A stretch of 53,964 nt of DNA, taken from UMGS1696 sp963642885 (GTDB lineage: Bacteria; Bacillota; Clostridia; Oscillospirales; CAG-272). Shown here one piece after another: positions 17,889 through 26,245 of this stretch. The stretch is from assembly GCA_963642885.1 (NCBI GenBank), contig CAVIJI010000012.1:1-53964 (forward strand), in the 5' to 3' direction. The notes under the pieces are model-generated. The model saw only the letters and a program-made list of their open reading frames with translations, was not told the DNA's origin and searched no databases. Position 1 is the first letter of the stretch; each line of letters opens with the position of its first letter. Made by a program: the position numbers and the translations under genes.

Positions 17889-17939
17889 ACACAAATATCC
17901 TTTCTTACGATTTTCTGAAATTGTATCTCAGAAACCTCA

Positions 17940-19409
17940 TCAAAGAGGCATATTTGCATGACGGCGGTATGTATTCTCGACATTCTTAGCTGAAAGCATC
18001 ATAACCGCGGAAGCAAGTCTCTGTCTTATTTCGCCGATTTCGATGATATCGTCGATTTCACCTGCTTTAGCGGCTTCGAAAGGAGTTGCTACGGTTTCAT
18101 CCCATTTTGTTTCGAGATCATCACGTGTAACATCCGCGGAAATTTTATCATTCCATAATAATGCTACCGCTGACTTCGAGCTCAGGCATGAAATCTTTGC
18201 GTTCTCAAGAGCAAATACAATATCGGCACCTATTGATTTGGAGCCGAGTACGGAAAATACCGAACCGTAGGCCGCACCCGTTACAAGTGTTATAAGCGGA
18301 ATTTCGGCAGATGCGTAAGCCGATGCCAGCTTGCCTATCTCGGATGCGAAAGGATTCTTCTCTTCACTTCCGTTAACATCAAAGCCTTCGGAATCAACCA
18401 ATGTGATAACCGGAACGCCGAAGCAATCGCAGAACGAAATAAATCTCGATGCTTTTCTTGCTGCTTTAGATGTAATTCTGCCGTCATTTACCGTATGATT
18501 TGCCGCAACGACACCGCATACGATTCCGCCTAATGAGATGAATCCCGTAGCAATGCTCTTAGCGTAATCTGCGTACAGTTCGATGAATTTGCCGTTGTCA
18601 GCAAATGCTTTAATCAGATTTTCCGCGTCGGCTGTGTCGGCTTCGATGAGACGGTTAACCTCATCGCTGTTTTCAAGCTCAAACGCACCGTCGTTATTAT
18701 TCTGAGGAATGAACGAAACGAGTTCACGTACAGCCGCTACGGCTTCGGAATCGTTCTTCAGTACTTTCGCCGCGATTCCGGCTTCAACCGAGTCCTCTGT
18801 CTTTCCGCCGCCTACAATAAACGGAGGATTTACACTGATCGTAGATTTTTCGGTTGCGATTACAAAATCAAACATGGAGACAATTACGGCCGACGCGCCC
18901 AATGCCGTTCCGGGTACCATAGCTATCTGAGGAATAACACCGGATGCGGACGATACAGCCGCCATTATCTTGCCATAGCCTGCAAGAGCCTTAACCCCCT
19001 CGGGAATATAAGCTCCCGCACTGTCGAAAATACCTACGATAGGGCATCCGTTCTGCAGTGCAAGCTTGTATATGCCGCAAATCTTATTGGCAGCCGCTTC
19101 GCTTACCGCTCCCTTGGTTCTGTTCATATCCTGTGAAAATGCATATACAAGGCATCCGTTTACGGCGCCGTATCCGCATATAACACTCTCAAACTCATCG
19201 GAAGCATTCTCATCGTACTCGCTCATGCGTCTTGACGTATAAGCACCGATTTCCGTAAACGTACATTCGTCGAAGAGCGATTCAATGCGTTCTCTTGCAC
19301 TGAGCACTCCGTCCTTACCGTGCTTTTCGTTTTTCAGAAGGTATGAACGAAAATCGGCAGCGGTTTTCGGGCATTCGGCGGATACGTTTTTAATAATATT
19401 CTTGTCCAT
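17940..19409 (-). CDS. Acyl-CoA carboxyltransferase (methylmalonyl-CoA decarboxylase alpha-like)
   Basis: A 489-residue carboxyltransferase of the MmdA/PccB/12S family, which transfers CO2 between methylmalonyl-CoA or a related acyl-CoA and biotin. Two crotonase-fold halves are visible. The first has GYGAVNGCLVYAFSQDM and FDSAGAYIPEGV (oxyanion glycines). The second has GGIVCGVVAANHTVNDGRI and VTLVDSEGFDVNGSEE. It is slightly shorter than the usual 510 residues. It is the first gene of the pump operon, with GGAGG 4 bases before the ATG. Its pairing with an OadA-type subunit in the same operon is notable. No mutase or epimerase gene is in view to supply methylmalonyl-CoA. Confidence 0.92.
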   Translation of the reverse strand: MDKNIIKNVSAECPKTAADFRSYLLKNEKHGKDGVLSARERIESLFDECTFTEIGAYTSRRMSEYDENASDEFESVICGYGAVNGCLVYAFSQDMNRTKGAVSEAAANKICGIYKLALQNGCPIVGIFDSAGAYIPEGVKALAGYGKIMAAVSSASGVIPQIAMVPGTALGASAVIVSMFDFVIATEKSTISVNPPFIVGGGKTEDSVEAGIAAKVLKNDSEAVAAVRELVSFIPQNNNDGAFELENSDEVNRLIEADTADAENLIKAFADNGKFIELYADYAKSIATGFISLGGIVCGVVAANHTVNDGRITSKAARKASRFISFCDCFGVPVITLVDSEGFDVNGSEEKNPFASEIGKLASAYASAEIPLITLVTGAAYGSVFSVLGSKSIGADIVFALENAKISCLSSKSAVALLWNDKISADVTRDDLETKWDETVATPFEAAKAGEIDDIIEIGEIRQRLASAVMMLSAKNVENTYRRHANMPL

Positions 19410-19432
19410 ATATCCTCCACAACAGTATTAAA

Positions 19433-19479
19433 ATCGGTTTCCCGCGTTTTCAGAAGCATGTATTGAACGCGGAAATCGG
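19433..19479 (-). promoter_or_regulatory. Leader hairpin of the decarboxylase operon
   Basis: In the untranslated leader, ATCGGTTTCCCGCGTT pairs with AACGCGGAAATCG across a 17-base loop, with one bulged base and a wobble. No T-run follows. It may be a protein-binding or mRNA-stability hairpin. I cannot match it to a riboswitch class. Confidence 0.45.
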
Positions 19480-19519
19480 ATAAATCGATACTAAAATACC
19501 AATCTACCCCATTGTACTT

Positions 19520-19548
19520 ATTTTAACTCATTTATTCACAAATATCAA
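19520..19548 (-). promoter_or_regulatory. Promoter for the decarboxylase operon
   Basis: Minus strand TTGATA (19543-19548) and TAAAAT (19520-19525) with a 17-base spacer. The leader to the first gene is about 105 bases and contains the hairpin at 19433-19479. Confidence 0.65.
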
Positions 19549-19688
19549 GTGTTTCACAATATTTTAATATATTATTTGTTTTGCGTTAAAACATTCGAAA
19601 TTCTATTGTCTTATACTTATTCTTGTCCGATACCATGTCATCGGATGATTAACAACAAATAATATCTGTTTTTTTCGGAGGCATAATA

Positions 19689-20492
19689 ATGCTCATAGAT
19701 TTTCACACGCACGCTTTTCCCGACAAGCTCGCCGTAAAAGCAATGGCCACTCTTTCATCGAAGGTCGATTTTCCGCCCGTAACCGACGGTACAGTATCCT
19801 CTCTTCTCGATAAAATGTGCGAGGACAACGTTGATATTTCCGTTGTATGCAATATTGCGACTAATCCTCGTCAGAATATTAATGTCAACCTGTTCGCTGT
19901 CGACACACTGAAAAATCACGGTGATAAGCTCGTACCGCTCGGAAGCATACATCCCGATTACCCTTCTCCCGCAGAAGAAATAGAAAAGCTGCATGCTGTC
20001 GGAATTAAAGGCTTAAAGCTCCATCCCGACTACATGGAACGAGTAATCGACGATCCGTCCTACGACGAAATATTCGCGCTGGCAGCGGAATTCGATATGT
20101 TTATTCTGATTCACGCCGGCTTTGATGTATATTCGCCGAATAAGATACACGCCTCTCCCGATGCTATTTTAAACAGATTGGCACGTTCGCCTAAAACAAA
20201 GCTTATAGCGGCTCATTTCGGCGGAAACGCTCTGTATGATGAGGTATCCGAAAAGCTCATCGGCAAAAATCTCTTCATCGACACATCAATGGGTACACGT
20301 TTCGGTCTTGAAAAAGCCGTGGCAGAGAAAATGCTTACCCGACACGGAAGTGATATGATACTGTTCGGCAGTGACTGTCCGTGGTGCTCCGCTAAAGATA
20401 CCTACGATTTCATCTCATCTCTCGCAATCACAGACGACCTTAAAGAAAAAATATTCTACGAAAATGCCGAAAAACTGCTGGGAATGAAATAA
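19689..20492 (+). CDS. Amidohydrolase superfamily metal-dependent hydrolase
   Basis: A 267-residue TIM-barrel hydrolase or decarboxylase of the ACMSD-like amidohydrolase branch. The first metal pair His6-x-His8 is in LIDFHTHAFPD. Later ligands are in ILIHAGFD, AAHFGG and the terminal FGSDCPW, whose Asp usually activates the water. GGAGG lies 7 bases before the ATG. A short inverted repeat, TCCGAT and ATCGGA (19626-19645), lies upstream and may bind a regulator. It is monocistronic and convergent with the GH38-like gene, so context does not reveal its substrate. Confidence 0.87.
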   Translation: MLIDFHTHAFPDKLAVKAMATLSSKVDFPPVTDGTVSSLLDKMCEDNVDISVVCNIATNPRQNINVNLFAVDTLKNHGDKLVPLGSIHPDYPSPAEEIEKLHAVGIKGLKLHPDYMERVIDDPSYDEIFALAAEFDMFILIHAGFDVYSPNKIHASPDAILNRLARSPKTKLIAAHFGGNALYDEVSEKLIGKNLFIDTSMGTRFGLEKAVAEKMLTRHGSDMILFGSDCPWCSAKDTYDFISSLAITDDLKEKIFYENAEKLLGMK

Positions 20493-20526
20493 GGCAGGAC
20501 TTATGGCAAATCCCGCCTTAGCTTTA

Positions 20527-22413
20527 TTATTCCGTGAATTTTATCGTAAATCTGAATCTCGCGTCTTCGCCGAACCAAAGCATAAAGTTTGTGTTCCACT
20601 GATTGTCATAGAGGCAGAACCTCAGCTCGTCTCCTGCTGTCGGAGTGCGGTTAGCGTAATTCCAAAGGCCTCCGCCGAAGCTCAGGAGTGAGCAATCCTT
20701 TGTTTCGACAAGCATTCCGCCGTTCTTGACACCGAAATCGGTACCGTGAAGCGATGTTCCGCCGTTTTTCACGGTTTCGCGCGGATCTATCCACATTCCG
20801 AGCTTTCTGACAGCCATCTCTCCGTCTCCGCCATCAAATGAGAGCCATAATCCCTCCGGTATTCTTGAAGCGGGTTTGTCGTACCATGCGAAATCCGCGT
20901 GAATCTCATCGTCATGCGGAGTCAAGGTCAGAGTAAATCTCAAAGGACAACCGTATTTTTCGTGAAGCATGGGCTCGGCACTCATTTTGCAGACAACGGA
21001 TTCGCCGAGGCGGTACAAAAGATCCGCGTGAGCGCCCGCAAGAATATGCGAATTCGGCGACTCGTCAAGACCGAGCTTCGTAAAATCATCGTATCCCCAT
21101 CCCGTTATGGCACGGAAATACTGTTCACCGAACCGCATTGTATCGGCATAGCTGAACAGCTCGTATTCGAATCTGAACAGGCGTCTCCATGGAGCTATGA
21201 TGCTTTTTCCGTCAAGCTTGACACAGCGCACCGAACCGTCGTTTTCCACGGTGAGATTGAATCTGCCTAAATCAAACGGCTTGCCTATCTCGAGTCTGTG
21301 TGAGGTTATCGGCGGCATGGTTCTCTTACACTCGCTAACAAGCTTTTCGGCAGTCTCACGGTATTCTCCGTCCAGTGAGTTAACCGCGGCAGTTATGTAT
21401 TCGCGCTGTTCTTTCCATGATTTTTCCGAATAGTCGTATTTTCCGCTTTTTCTCGCAAGTTCAAAATCCGAACGACAGTAGTTACCGTCGTCATTGACAA
21501 ACCCCTTTCCGGCAAGTCCGCAGGTATGTTCCGCAACTTTTAAAAGTTCCGAATATACCTTTTCTTTTTCGCTGTCCGGGAGAGTTTCCGCGTATTTCAG
21601 CATAATTCGGTACGTAGTCGTCTTTATCGGGTCTGACTGATATCCGTGGTTCCAGCTGTCGCCTATCTCTCCTTCGAATATCGGAAGGTCGGGTGCGGCT
21701 TCATCAAGTGCTTTCGCGGCTTCGTCAAGAGTCGAGGCATGAACGTAAGCTCCGGGATATTCCGCTCTTATCTTCTCGTAAAACGCATGTATTTCTTCGG
21801 GATTTTGCGGTCCGCAGTTGTCTGCGGTCATGGCAAAGCACAGCAGTTTATCCGTTCCGGGCAGTGGTGTTATGGTTCCGTAGTCCTTGTCGTAGATAAC
21901 GATTATGCTCTCTTCTCCGACTTTCCATCTGAATATATTCGGCACACAGGGAATAGCGCTGACGGGATTTACTCCGATATGAACGAGCTTAACTCCGGCT
22001 TTTGCGAGAAGCGGAACCGCGGCCTTTGTAAATCCGGGAACATCGGTGCATTTTGCCGCAATTGTCTTCTTGCCGAAGCGTTCGTCAAGTTTTTTCGACA
22101 ATGTTAAACCGTACTCGTAAAGCGGCTTGCTCATCATTTCAATATGCATTGTAAACGGGAGCGCATGCCATGAGATAAGCCCGTCCTCTATTGCCTTTTC
22201 CATACGGGAACGATTTTCATCCGAGCTGTCGAGAAAGCGCTGAATCAGCCACGAGCCCGTAGTCCAGATGAATTCGTCACGACTGCCTTTCATTTTTTCC
22301 GCAAGATCAAGAGCGTGCGGAATATAGTTCTCAATATATTTCTTTTCTATGTTCGCCGCAAGATCGGTATAACCGAGGTCGAGATGAGTTTTGAAAACTA
22401 CAAGTATTTCCAT
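20527..22413 (-). CDS. GH38-like glycoside hydrolase (DUF5054-type)
   Basis: A 628-residue protein whose N-terminal half resembles the alpha-mannosidase (GH38) seven-stranded barrel. It has a metal-type His10-x-Asp12 in THLDLGYTD, tryptophan-rich TTGSWL, WHALPFTMH, and a candidate nucleophile Asp124 in CTDVPGF. The C-terminal half is beta-rich, like GH38 sugar-binding domains. There is no signal peptide, so it is cytoplasmic. I believe the closest named family is DUF5054, but that is from memory. It may cleave or bind an unusual mannose- or rhamnose-like substrate. GGAG lies 6 bases before the start. Confidence 0.65.
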   Translation of the reverse strand: MEILVVFKTHLDLGYTDLAANIEKKYIENYIPHALDLAEKMKGSRDEFIWTTGSWLIQRFLDSSDENRSRMEKAIEDGLISWHALPFTMHIEMMSKPLYEYGLTLSKKLDERFGKKTIAAKCTDVPGFTKAAVPLLAKAGVKLVHIGVNPVSAIPCVPNIFRWKVGEESIIVIYDKDYGTITPLPGTDKLLCFAMTADNCGPQNPEEIHAFYEKIRAEYPGAYVHASTLDEAAKALDEAAPDLPIFEGEIGDSWNHGYQSDPIKTTTYRIMLKYAETLPDSEKEKVYSELLKVAEHTCGLAGKGFVNDDGNYCRSDFELARKSGKYDYSEKSWKEQREYITAAVNSLDGEYRETAEKLVSECKRTMPPITSHRLEIGKPFDLGRFNLTVENDGSVRCVKLDGKSIIAPWRRLFRFEYELFSYADTMRFGEQYFRAITGWGYDDFTKLGLDESPNSHILAGAHADLLYRLGESVVCKMSAEPMLHEKYGCPLRFTLTLTPHDDEIHADFAWYDKPASRIPEGLWLSFDGGDGEMAVRKLGMWIDPRETVKNGGTSLHGTDFGVKNGGMLVETKDCSLLSFGGGLWNYANRTPTAGDELRFCLYDNQWNTNFMLWFGEDARFRFTIKFTE

Positions 22414-22424
22414 AATATTCTCCG

Positions 22425-22449
22425 TTAAATCAGGAAATCTCCGATTTAA
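22425..22449 (-). promoter_or_regulatory. Inverted repeat ahead of the GH38-like gene
   Basis: TTAAATC (22425-22431) and GATTTAA (22443-22449) form a perfect 7-base inverted repeat around 11 bases, just upstream of the gene's ribosome binding site. It could be an operator or a leader hairpin. Confidence 0.4.
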
Positions 22450-22482
22450 GTTAATTATTCAGAGTCCCCTTAAAGTTTTAAG

Positions 22483-22517
22483 AAAAAAGAGTCCATTGAG
22501 ATTCCAACAGACTCTTT
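22483..22517 (-). terminator. Terminator downstream of the XpaC-like gene
   Basis: On the minus strand AAAGAGTC pairs with GACTCTTT across 16 bases, followed directly by a T-run. It lies 120 bases past the stop of the XpaC-like gene. The rest of 22518-22635 shows no gene. Confidence 0.6.
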
Positions 22518-22635
22518 ACATTTGTAACAATAACGAGCAATTCACAGCCAAAGCCATGGTGCGCACATACCCGCATTATGCTATCGGCATAAGCAGAAAT
22601 TTACGCCGAAGAATTTTGACTTGCCGTGTGCCGTC

Positions 22636-24006
22636 TTAATCTTCGGGAGCGGACTGAGCCGCCGCACCTCCGTTTAAACCGTCTCCGATATCATCGGAAT
22701 ACTCCTCCTTTACCGCAGAAGAAGCATCGGTACTTTGACTTTCACGCGGAATATTCTCATTGACGTACGAGTTGATGTCAAAATCGTTTCGTCCGTCCAA
22801 TCCGTCTTTCTGCATCATTTGCTCGAGAACACTGATATCGCTTGAAATATCAATAGACTCGTTTCTGAAAAGCTGGTCAACCTGCTGTTCGAAACCGATT
22901 ACAAGTAAATCAAGTGTTTTTTCGATATTATCCTTGGAACGCTGCATATTTTCTCCCGCCACACCTACTCGTTCGATTCTGCTGTATGACTGCAGCAGCT
23001 TCAATGTAGTCGGAAGGTAGTAGTTCATGAACGTTCTGATTTGAGACATGGAGTCGGGATTTTCAGTGACATAATCGAAAATGTTTTTCGTGTGTGCTTC
23101 GATCATATCTATTTTTTCGGAAACTTCCTTATCCTCTATCTCATCGTTAAGCCGCCTGATTTCGTGTATTATCGACTCAAAATGATCCTTATCCGATTTG
23201 CCCGCATTTCCGTCGTTTTTTTGCTTTTCATCCCCGTCGACGTTTTTTTCACTCTTTTTCTCATCACTGAGAATACTGTCGTAGAGGGTTTTATAGTCAA
23301 ACATTTCGGGACTGTCTGGTTCGGCTTCGGGAGACAGCATAAGGTTATTGGTACCGAGGTCAATATACGCACTGTCACCGAACATACCGTCGTCAATCAG
23401 CTTCTGTACATCTTTTCTGATTTTTTTTATGCTTGAATTCGATGCGCTCGCCAGCTTAACAAGGTTTATACTTTTTTTATTTCCGACAATTGCCAGAATT
23501 CTTCTCAGCCTCGTATCACGTTTCTTCTCGTAATCCGCACCAGCCAGCATTCCGACACCGAAAATCGAAAACAATACCGCAAGTGCTATCGGAGTAGGCG
23601 ATACAAAGCCGCTTATTATCTGTGCGATGAAAAAGCACGCGGCAATTATGAAGCTGCCGACGGCTCCTCCGACACAAAGCTTGAACAGCTGAGATTTTTC
23701 TCTCTTCGAAGCTTTTTTTTCGTCATGTTTTACCGATGCCTTGTCGTAAGTGTATTCCCTGTTCGAGCTTGAACCCGCGTTCGTATTGACGTTCGCATTT
23801 GCATTACCGTAGCTGTAGTTATAGTCGTACTTGTTCGTCTGCGCGGTATACCCACGGTTATTCTGTTTGTACTCGTTTTTTCTGTTTTCGTTCGAAATAG
23901 AACGCAGTACGAGAAGAACAACTCCGACAGGCCAGCAGAAAATAAATGAAAGAAGAATAATTATACCGGGAATCTGAAAATTAAAATTATTATTTCTGTT
24001 TGCCAC
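22636..24006 (-). CDS. XpaC-family membrane protein
   Basis: A 456-residue protein. It has one N-terminal hydrophobic stretch (about 12-34), an Asn/Tyr-rich linker, then two closely spaced helices (about 110-155). A helical domain follows (RLRRILAIVGNKKSINLVKLASAS...), which looks like a winged-helix or PCI-like module. The C-terminal part has MRTFMNYYLPTTLKLL-like sequence (here IRTFMNYYLPTTLKLLQSY), the hallmark of XpaC / 5-bromo-4-chloroindolyl phosphate hydrolysis proteins. The family is often next to telA (toxic anion resistance), which is absent here. The start is GTG, 12 bases after AAGGAG; no better one is seen. Its biochemical role is unknown. Confidence 0.78.
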   Translation of the reverse strand: MANRNNNFNFQIPGIIILLSFIFCWPVGVVLLVLRSISNENRKNEYKQNNRGYTAQTNKYDYNYSYGNANANVNTNAGSSSNREYTYDKASVKHDEKKASKREKSQLFKLCVGGAVGSFIIAACFFIAQIISGFVSPTPIALAVLFSIFGVGMLAGADYEKKRDTRLRRILAIVGNKKSINLVKLASASNSSIKKIRKDVQKLIDDGMFGDSAYIDLGTNNLMLSPEAEPDSPEMFDYKTLYDSILSDEKKSEKNVDGDEKQKNDGNAGKSDKDHFESIIHEIRRLNDEIEDKEVSEKIDMIEAHTKNIFDYVTENPDSMSQIRTFMNYYLPTTLKLLQSYSRIERVGVAGENMQRSKDNIEKTLDLLVIGFEQQVDQLFRNESIDISSDISVLEQMMQKDGLDGRNDFDINSYVNENIPRESQSTDASSAVKEEYSDDIGDGLNGGAAAQSAPED

Positions 24007-24089
24007 TTATACGTAGCACTCCTTTAATACAGTTACGATTATTTATATTTCCGCATGTAAAACTACGTGCGAAAACAAGCTCACTTCTA

Positions 24090-24824
24090 TTATTTCGCGT
24101 CCTCTGCGTCGCACGCCTTAAGGAAGTTAATGCATCTTTCGACTTCTTCCTTACCGGTCGGCTCGAGGCCTTCGCTTTCCACAACAATGCCTACACCGAG
24201 TTCGATAGCTTTTTTACGAACTTCCTTAACGGGAGCGGCACCGAGTCCTAATGAACATCCCTTACCTTCGGGAGAACCGTCCTTGAGGTGTATGCAACGG
24301 AGACGTGACTTTAATCTTTCCATTTCCGTTACGGGATTTTTCTTTGCAACAAATGACCAATATGTATCGAGTTCGAAGAATACGTCGCATCTTTCCTCGA
24401 GTTCCTTGTGAATCTCATAGCCTTCGGCGGTGGGAATGAATTCATGTGAATGGTTGTGATATCCGAGCTCGATTCCTTCTGCTCTGAGCTTGGGTGCGAG
24501 CTCATTGCAATGCTCGATGAACGCGTCAAGCTTTTCTTTTGTGCTGAGGTCATGTCCGGGAATGATGTAATTGTGGTTGCCTATCGTCTTGTGATACTTA
24601 ACCGTTCCCTCGAAGTCTCTGAGCAGATCATCGAGTCCCGAATGAGTTCCACTGCAAACAAGTCCGTACTTGTCGAGCATGGCGCGGACTTCTTCAGCCG
24701 AATGGCCGAAAAATCCCGCGAATTCTACTGTTTTGTAGCCCATTTCGGCAACGGCACGAAGAGCTCCGTCAAGGTCCTTGTCTGTAATATCGCGCAGACT
24801 GTACATTTGGATTCCGTATTCCAT
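24090..24824 (-). CDS. Sugar phosphate isomerase/epimerase (xylose isomerase-like TIM barrel)
   Basis: A 244-residue TIM barrel of the AP endonuclease 2 / xylose isomerase-like family. Members isomerise or epimerise sugars, inositols or keto-acids with a divalent metal. Visible features are YGIQMYSLRD at the start, GYHNHSHEF (metal His), FFELDTYWS (metal Asp/Glu) and the final VESEG. The start is taken at the ATG at 24824; an ATG four codons upstream abuts the AAGG site. It sits between unrelated genes and has its own promoter. The substrate cannot be assigned. Confidence 0.85.
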   Translation of the reverse strand: MEYGIQMYSLRDITDKDLDGALRAVAEMGYKTVEFAGFFGHSAEEVRAMLDKYGLVCSGTHSGLDDLLRDFEGTVKYHKTIGNHNYIIPGHDLSTKEKLDAFIEHCNELAPKLRAEGIELGYHNHSHEFIPTAEGYEIHKELEERCDVFFELDTYWSFVAKKNPVTEMERLKSRLRCIHLKDGSPEGKGCSLGLGAAPVKEVRKKAIELGVGIVVESEGLEPTGKEEVERCINFLKACDAEDAK

Positions 24825-24864
24825 GATTTTTACCATCCTTTTCAGATAATTTGTTTTTATTTAT

Positions 24865-24893
24865 ATTATAATAAGTCTCGGTTTAAAATTCAA
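24865..24893 (-). promoter_or_regulatory. Promoter of the sugar isomerase gene
   Basis: Minus strand TTGAAT (24888-24893) and TATAAT (24865-24870) with a 17-base spacer, about 41 bases before the chosen start. Confidence 0.65.
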
Positions 24894-24913
24894 TCTGTTT
24901 AATTGAATTTTAA
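24883..24913 (-). promoter_or_regulatory. Perfect inverted repeat overlapping the isomerase -35 box
   Basis: TTAAAATTCAAT (24883-24894) and ATTGAATTTTAA (24902-24913) form a perfect 12-base inverted repeat around 7 bases. It contains the -35 box, so a dimeric repressor bound there would shut the promoter. It also lies just past the end of the upstream gene and could help end that transcript, but no T-run follows. Confidence 0.6.
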
Positions 24914-24925
24914 GCGGTTTTTTAA

Positions 24926-25690
24926 TTACTTATAATCACACTCGATATCTGCCGATACCTTATAAAAATCCGCTCTGCCTTTTTTTCCTTCTTTTAAAAC
25001 GATGCCTCTCTCGGATAAAACCTTTACCACGCCGTATGCACGTCTCGGCTTTATTTTCGCCGCGGAAGCAAATTCCTTGACCGTAAAGCCGCTAAGGCAT
25101 TCACTCGGTACAGCCGCAAGAAAGTCCCTGTCGGAGCTGATTTCGACAAACCCGAAAATATCGGTAGGCATCCTTTCGTATTTAACCGAGCCGCGTTTTC
25201 TGTCTTTGCTCCAACCGCACAGCAGCCTGTATTCGTCGATTTCAAGTCTCGGCGACACGAATGACAGATTCTTATCTCTTATGTACGGAAGGATGTAAAC
25301 CATTTCGAAAAGCAAATCGTATATTCCCGCTTTTTTCGGTGATTTCTTGCGAGGCGATATTTCCGAAGTGTCCGGGTCTATCCATGAAACGTATTTTACC
25401 TCCGCCAAAGGATATACAAGTATCACTTTATATTCGGGCAGATACGCACCGAGCTTCGGTTTGAGTCCCGAGAAACCCGACGTCTCGATTTCCGTTATCA
25501 CATTCTCACGCCTTATATCCGCGATAAATCCGTTTGTTTTCACCTCATGATACGCCGTATTCGGCTCGAAATACTTTTTCAGTATTATATGAAGCTCTTT
25601 CTCCTTATACGTACCTATATTGTATCTCTCGTGCTCTGCTCCCGTATCCTCGCAGACAATGTTATAAAATCGGGCTTTGTTCAGTTCCAT
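24926..25690 (-). CDS. Unknown protein with PD-(D/E)XK-like motif and winged-helix-like C-terminus
   Basis: A 254-residue protein I do not recognise. Residues 30-100 look like a restriction-endonuclease fold: Glu32 in a first helix, then Asp58 (FIADIR) and Glu67-Ile-Glu69 (VITEIETSG) on neighbouring strands, then the hydrophobic strand YKVILVYPL. Lys is replaced by Glu in the ExK position, so activity is doubtful. The last 55 residues (FTVKEFASAAKIKPRRAYGVVKVLSERGIV...) look like a winged helix. It starts 5 bases after the BlaI stop with no clear site of its own, so translation is coupled to blaI. Function unknown; possible roles are nucleic-acid binding or cleavage under BlaI control. Confidence 0.7.
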   Translation of the reverse strand: MELNKARFYNIVCEDTGAEHERYNIGTYKEKELHIILKKYFEPNTAYHEVKTNGFIADIRRENVITEIETSGFSGLKPKLGAYLPEYKVILVYPLAEVKYVSWIDPDTSEISPRKKSPKKAGIYDLLFEMVYILPYIRDKNLSFVSPRLEIDEYRLLCGWSKDRKRGSVKYERMPTDIFGFVEISSDRDFLAAVPSECLSGFTVKEFASAAKIKPRRAYGVVKVLSERGIVLKEGKKGRADFYKVSADIECDYK

Positions 25691-25695
25691 CCGCT

Positions 25696-26133
25696 TTATT
25701 TTTCGTTTCTCTTTTCAAGCCACACGATAAGCTCGTCTATTTCCGTTTCGGTGAATTCTTTATCCGAATACAGTGACTCGAGAAGACCGACAAGTGAACT
25801 GTCATGATATTTTGCGAAAAATTTATCCGTGACACGTTTTACGTAAATATCTTTTTCGGCTAAAGGAATGTAATATCTTTCTTTTCCGTCCTTATATGAC
25901 ATTATAAAACCCTTATCCTCAAGCCGTGACAAAAACGAAATAAGCGTCGATAATTTCCATCCCTTACTGTCGCCTATTAGCTTCATAATTCTGGAAGTGT
26001 TGAACGGAGCGTCGCCTCTCCATAACGCGAGCATTACATCTGTTTCAGCTTCGGGCAAATCGAGCATATAATTCACTTTTTCCGAACGTTCGAGATACTC
26101 GTTTTTGACAGTTCTCCGTTTCTCTTCATCCAT
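25696..26133 (-). CDS. BlaI/MecI/CopY-family repressor
   Basis: A 145-residue winged-helix repressor of the penicillinase repressor family. The DNA-binding half (about 25-95) reads LPEAETDVMLALWRGDAPFNTSRIM...KLSTLISFLSRLEDKGFI, with the C-terminal dimerisation helices after it. The ATG at 26133 has a GAGGTG site about 11 bases upstream. Family members are normally cleaved by a BlaR1 membrane protease. No blaR1, beta-lactamase or copper gene is in the window; the partner here is the unknown downstream gene. A perfect promoter and an overlapping inverted repeat upstream indicate autorepression. Confidence 0.9.
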   Translation of the reverse strand: MDEEKRRTVKNEYLERSEKVNYMLDLPEAETDVMLALWRGDAPFNTSRIMKLIGDSKGWKLSTLISFLSRLEDKGFIMSYKDGKERYYIPLAEKDIYVKRVTDKFFAKYHDSSLVGLLESLYSDKEFTETEIDELIVWLEKRNEK

Positions 26134-26157
26134 GACAGTTACTACACCTCAGATTAT

Positions 26158-26182
26158 ATGTATAGTTTTATATATTATACAT
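26158..26182 (-). promoter_or_regulatory. Candidate BlaI-type operator
   Basis: ATGTATA (26158-26164) and TATACAT (26176-26182) form a perfect inverted repeat around 11 bases. It overlaps the -10 box of the blaI promoter. BlaI-family repressors bind TACA/TGTA half-sites, which both arms contain. Confidence 0.7.
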
Positions 26183-26203
26183 CCGTATCGCGTATTTTGT
26201 CAA
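26174..26203 (-). promoter_or_regulatory. Consensus promoter of the blaI operon
   Basis: Minus strand TTGACA (26198-26203) and TATAAT (26174-26179), both perfect, 18 bases apart. This strong promoter is expected to need repression. Confidence 0.8.
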
Positions 26204-26245
26204 CAATAACATGTACGTCACTATTCGATTATACATTATATGATA

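Noticed and set aside
25696..26133. BlaI as evidence for beta-lactam resistance
   Set aside because: No blaR1 or beta-lactamase is adjacent; the family also controls other genes.
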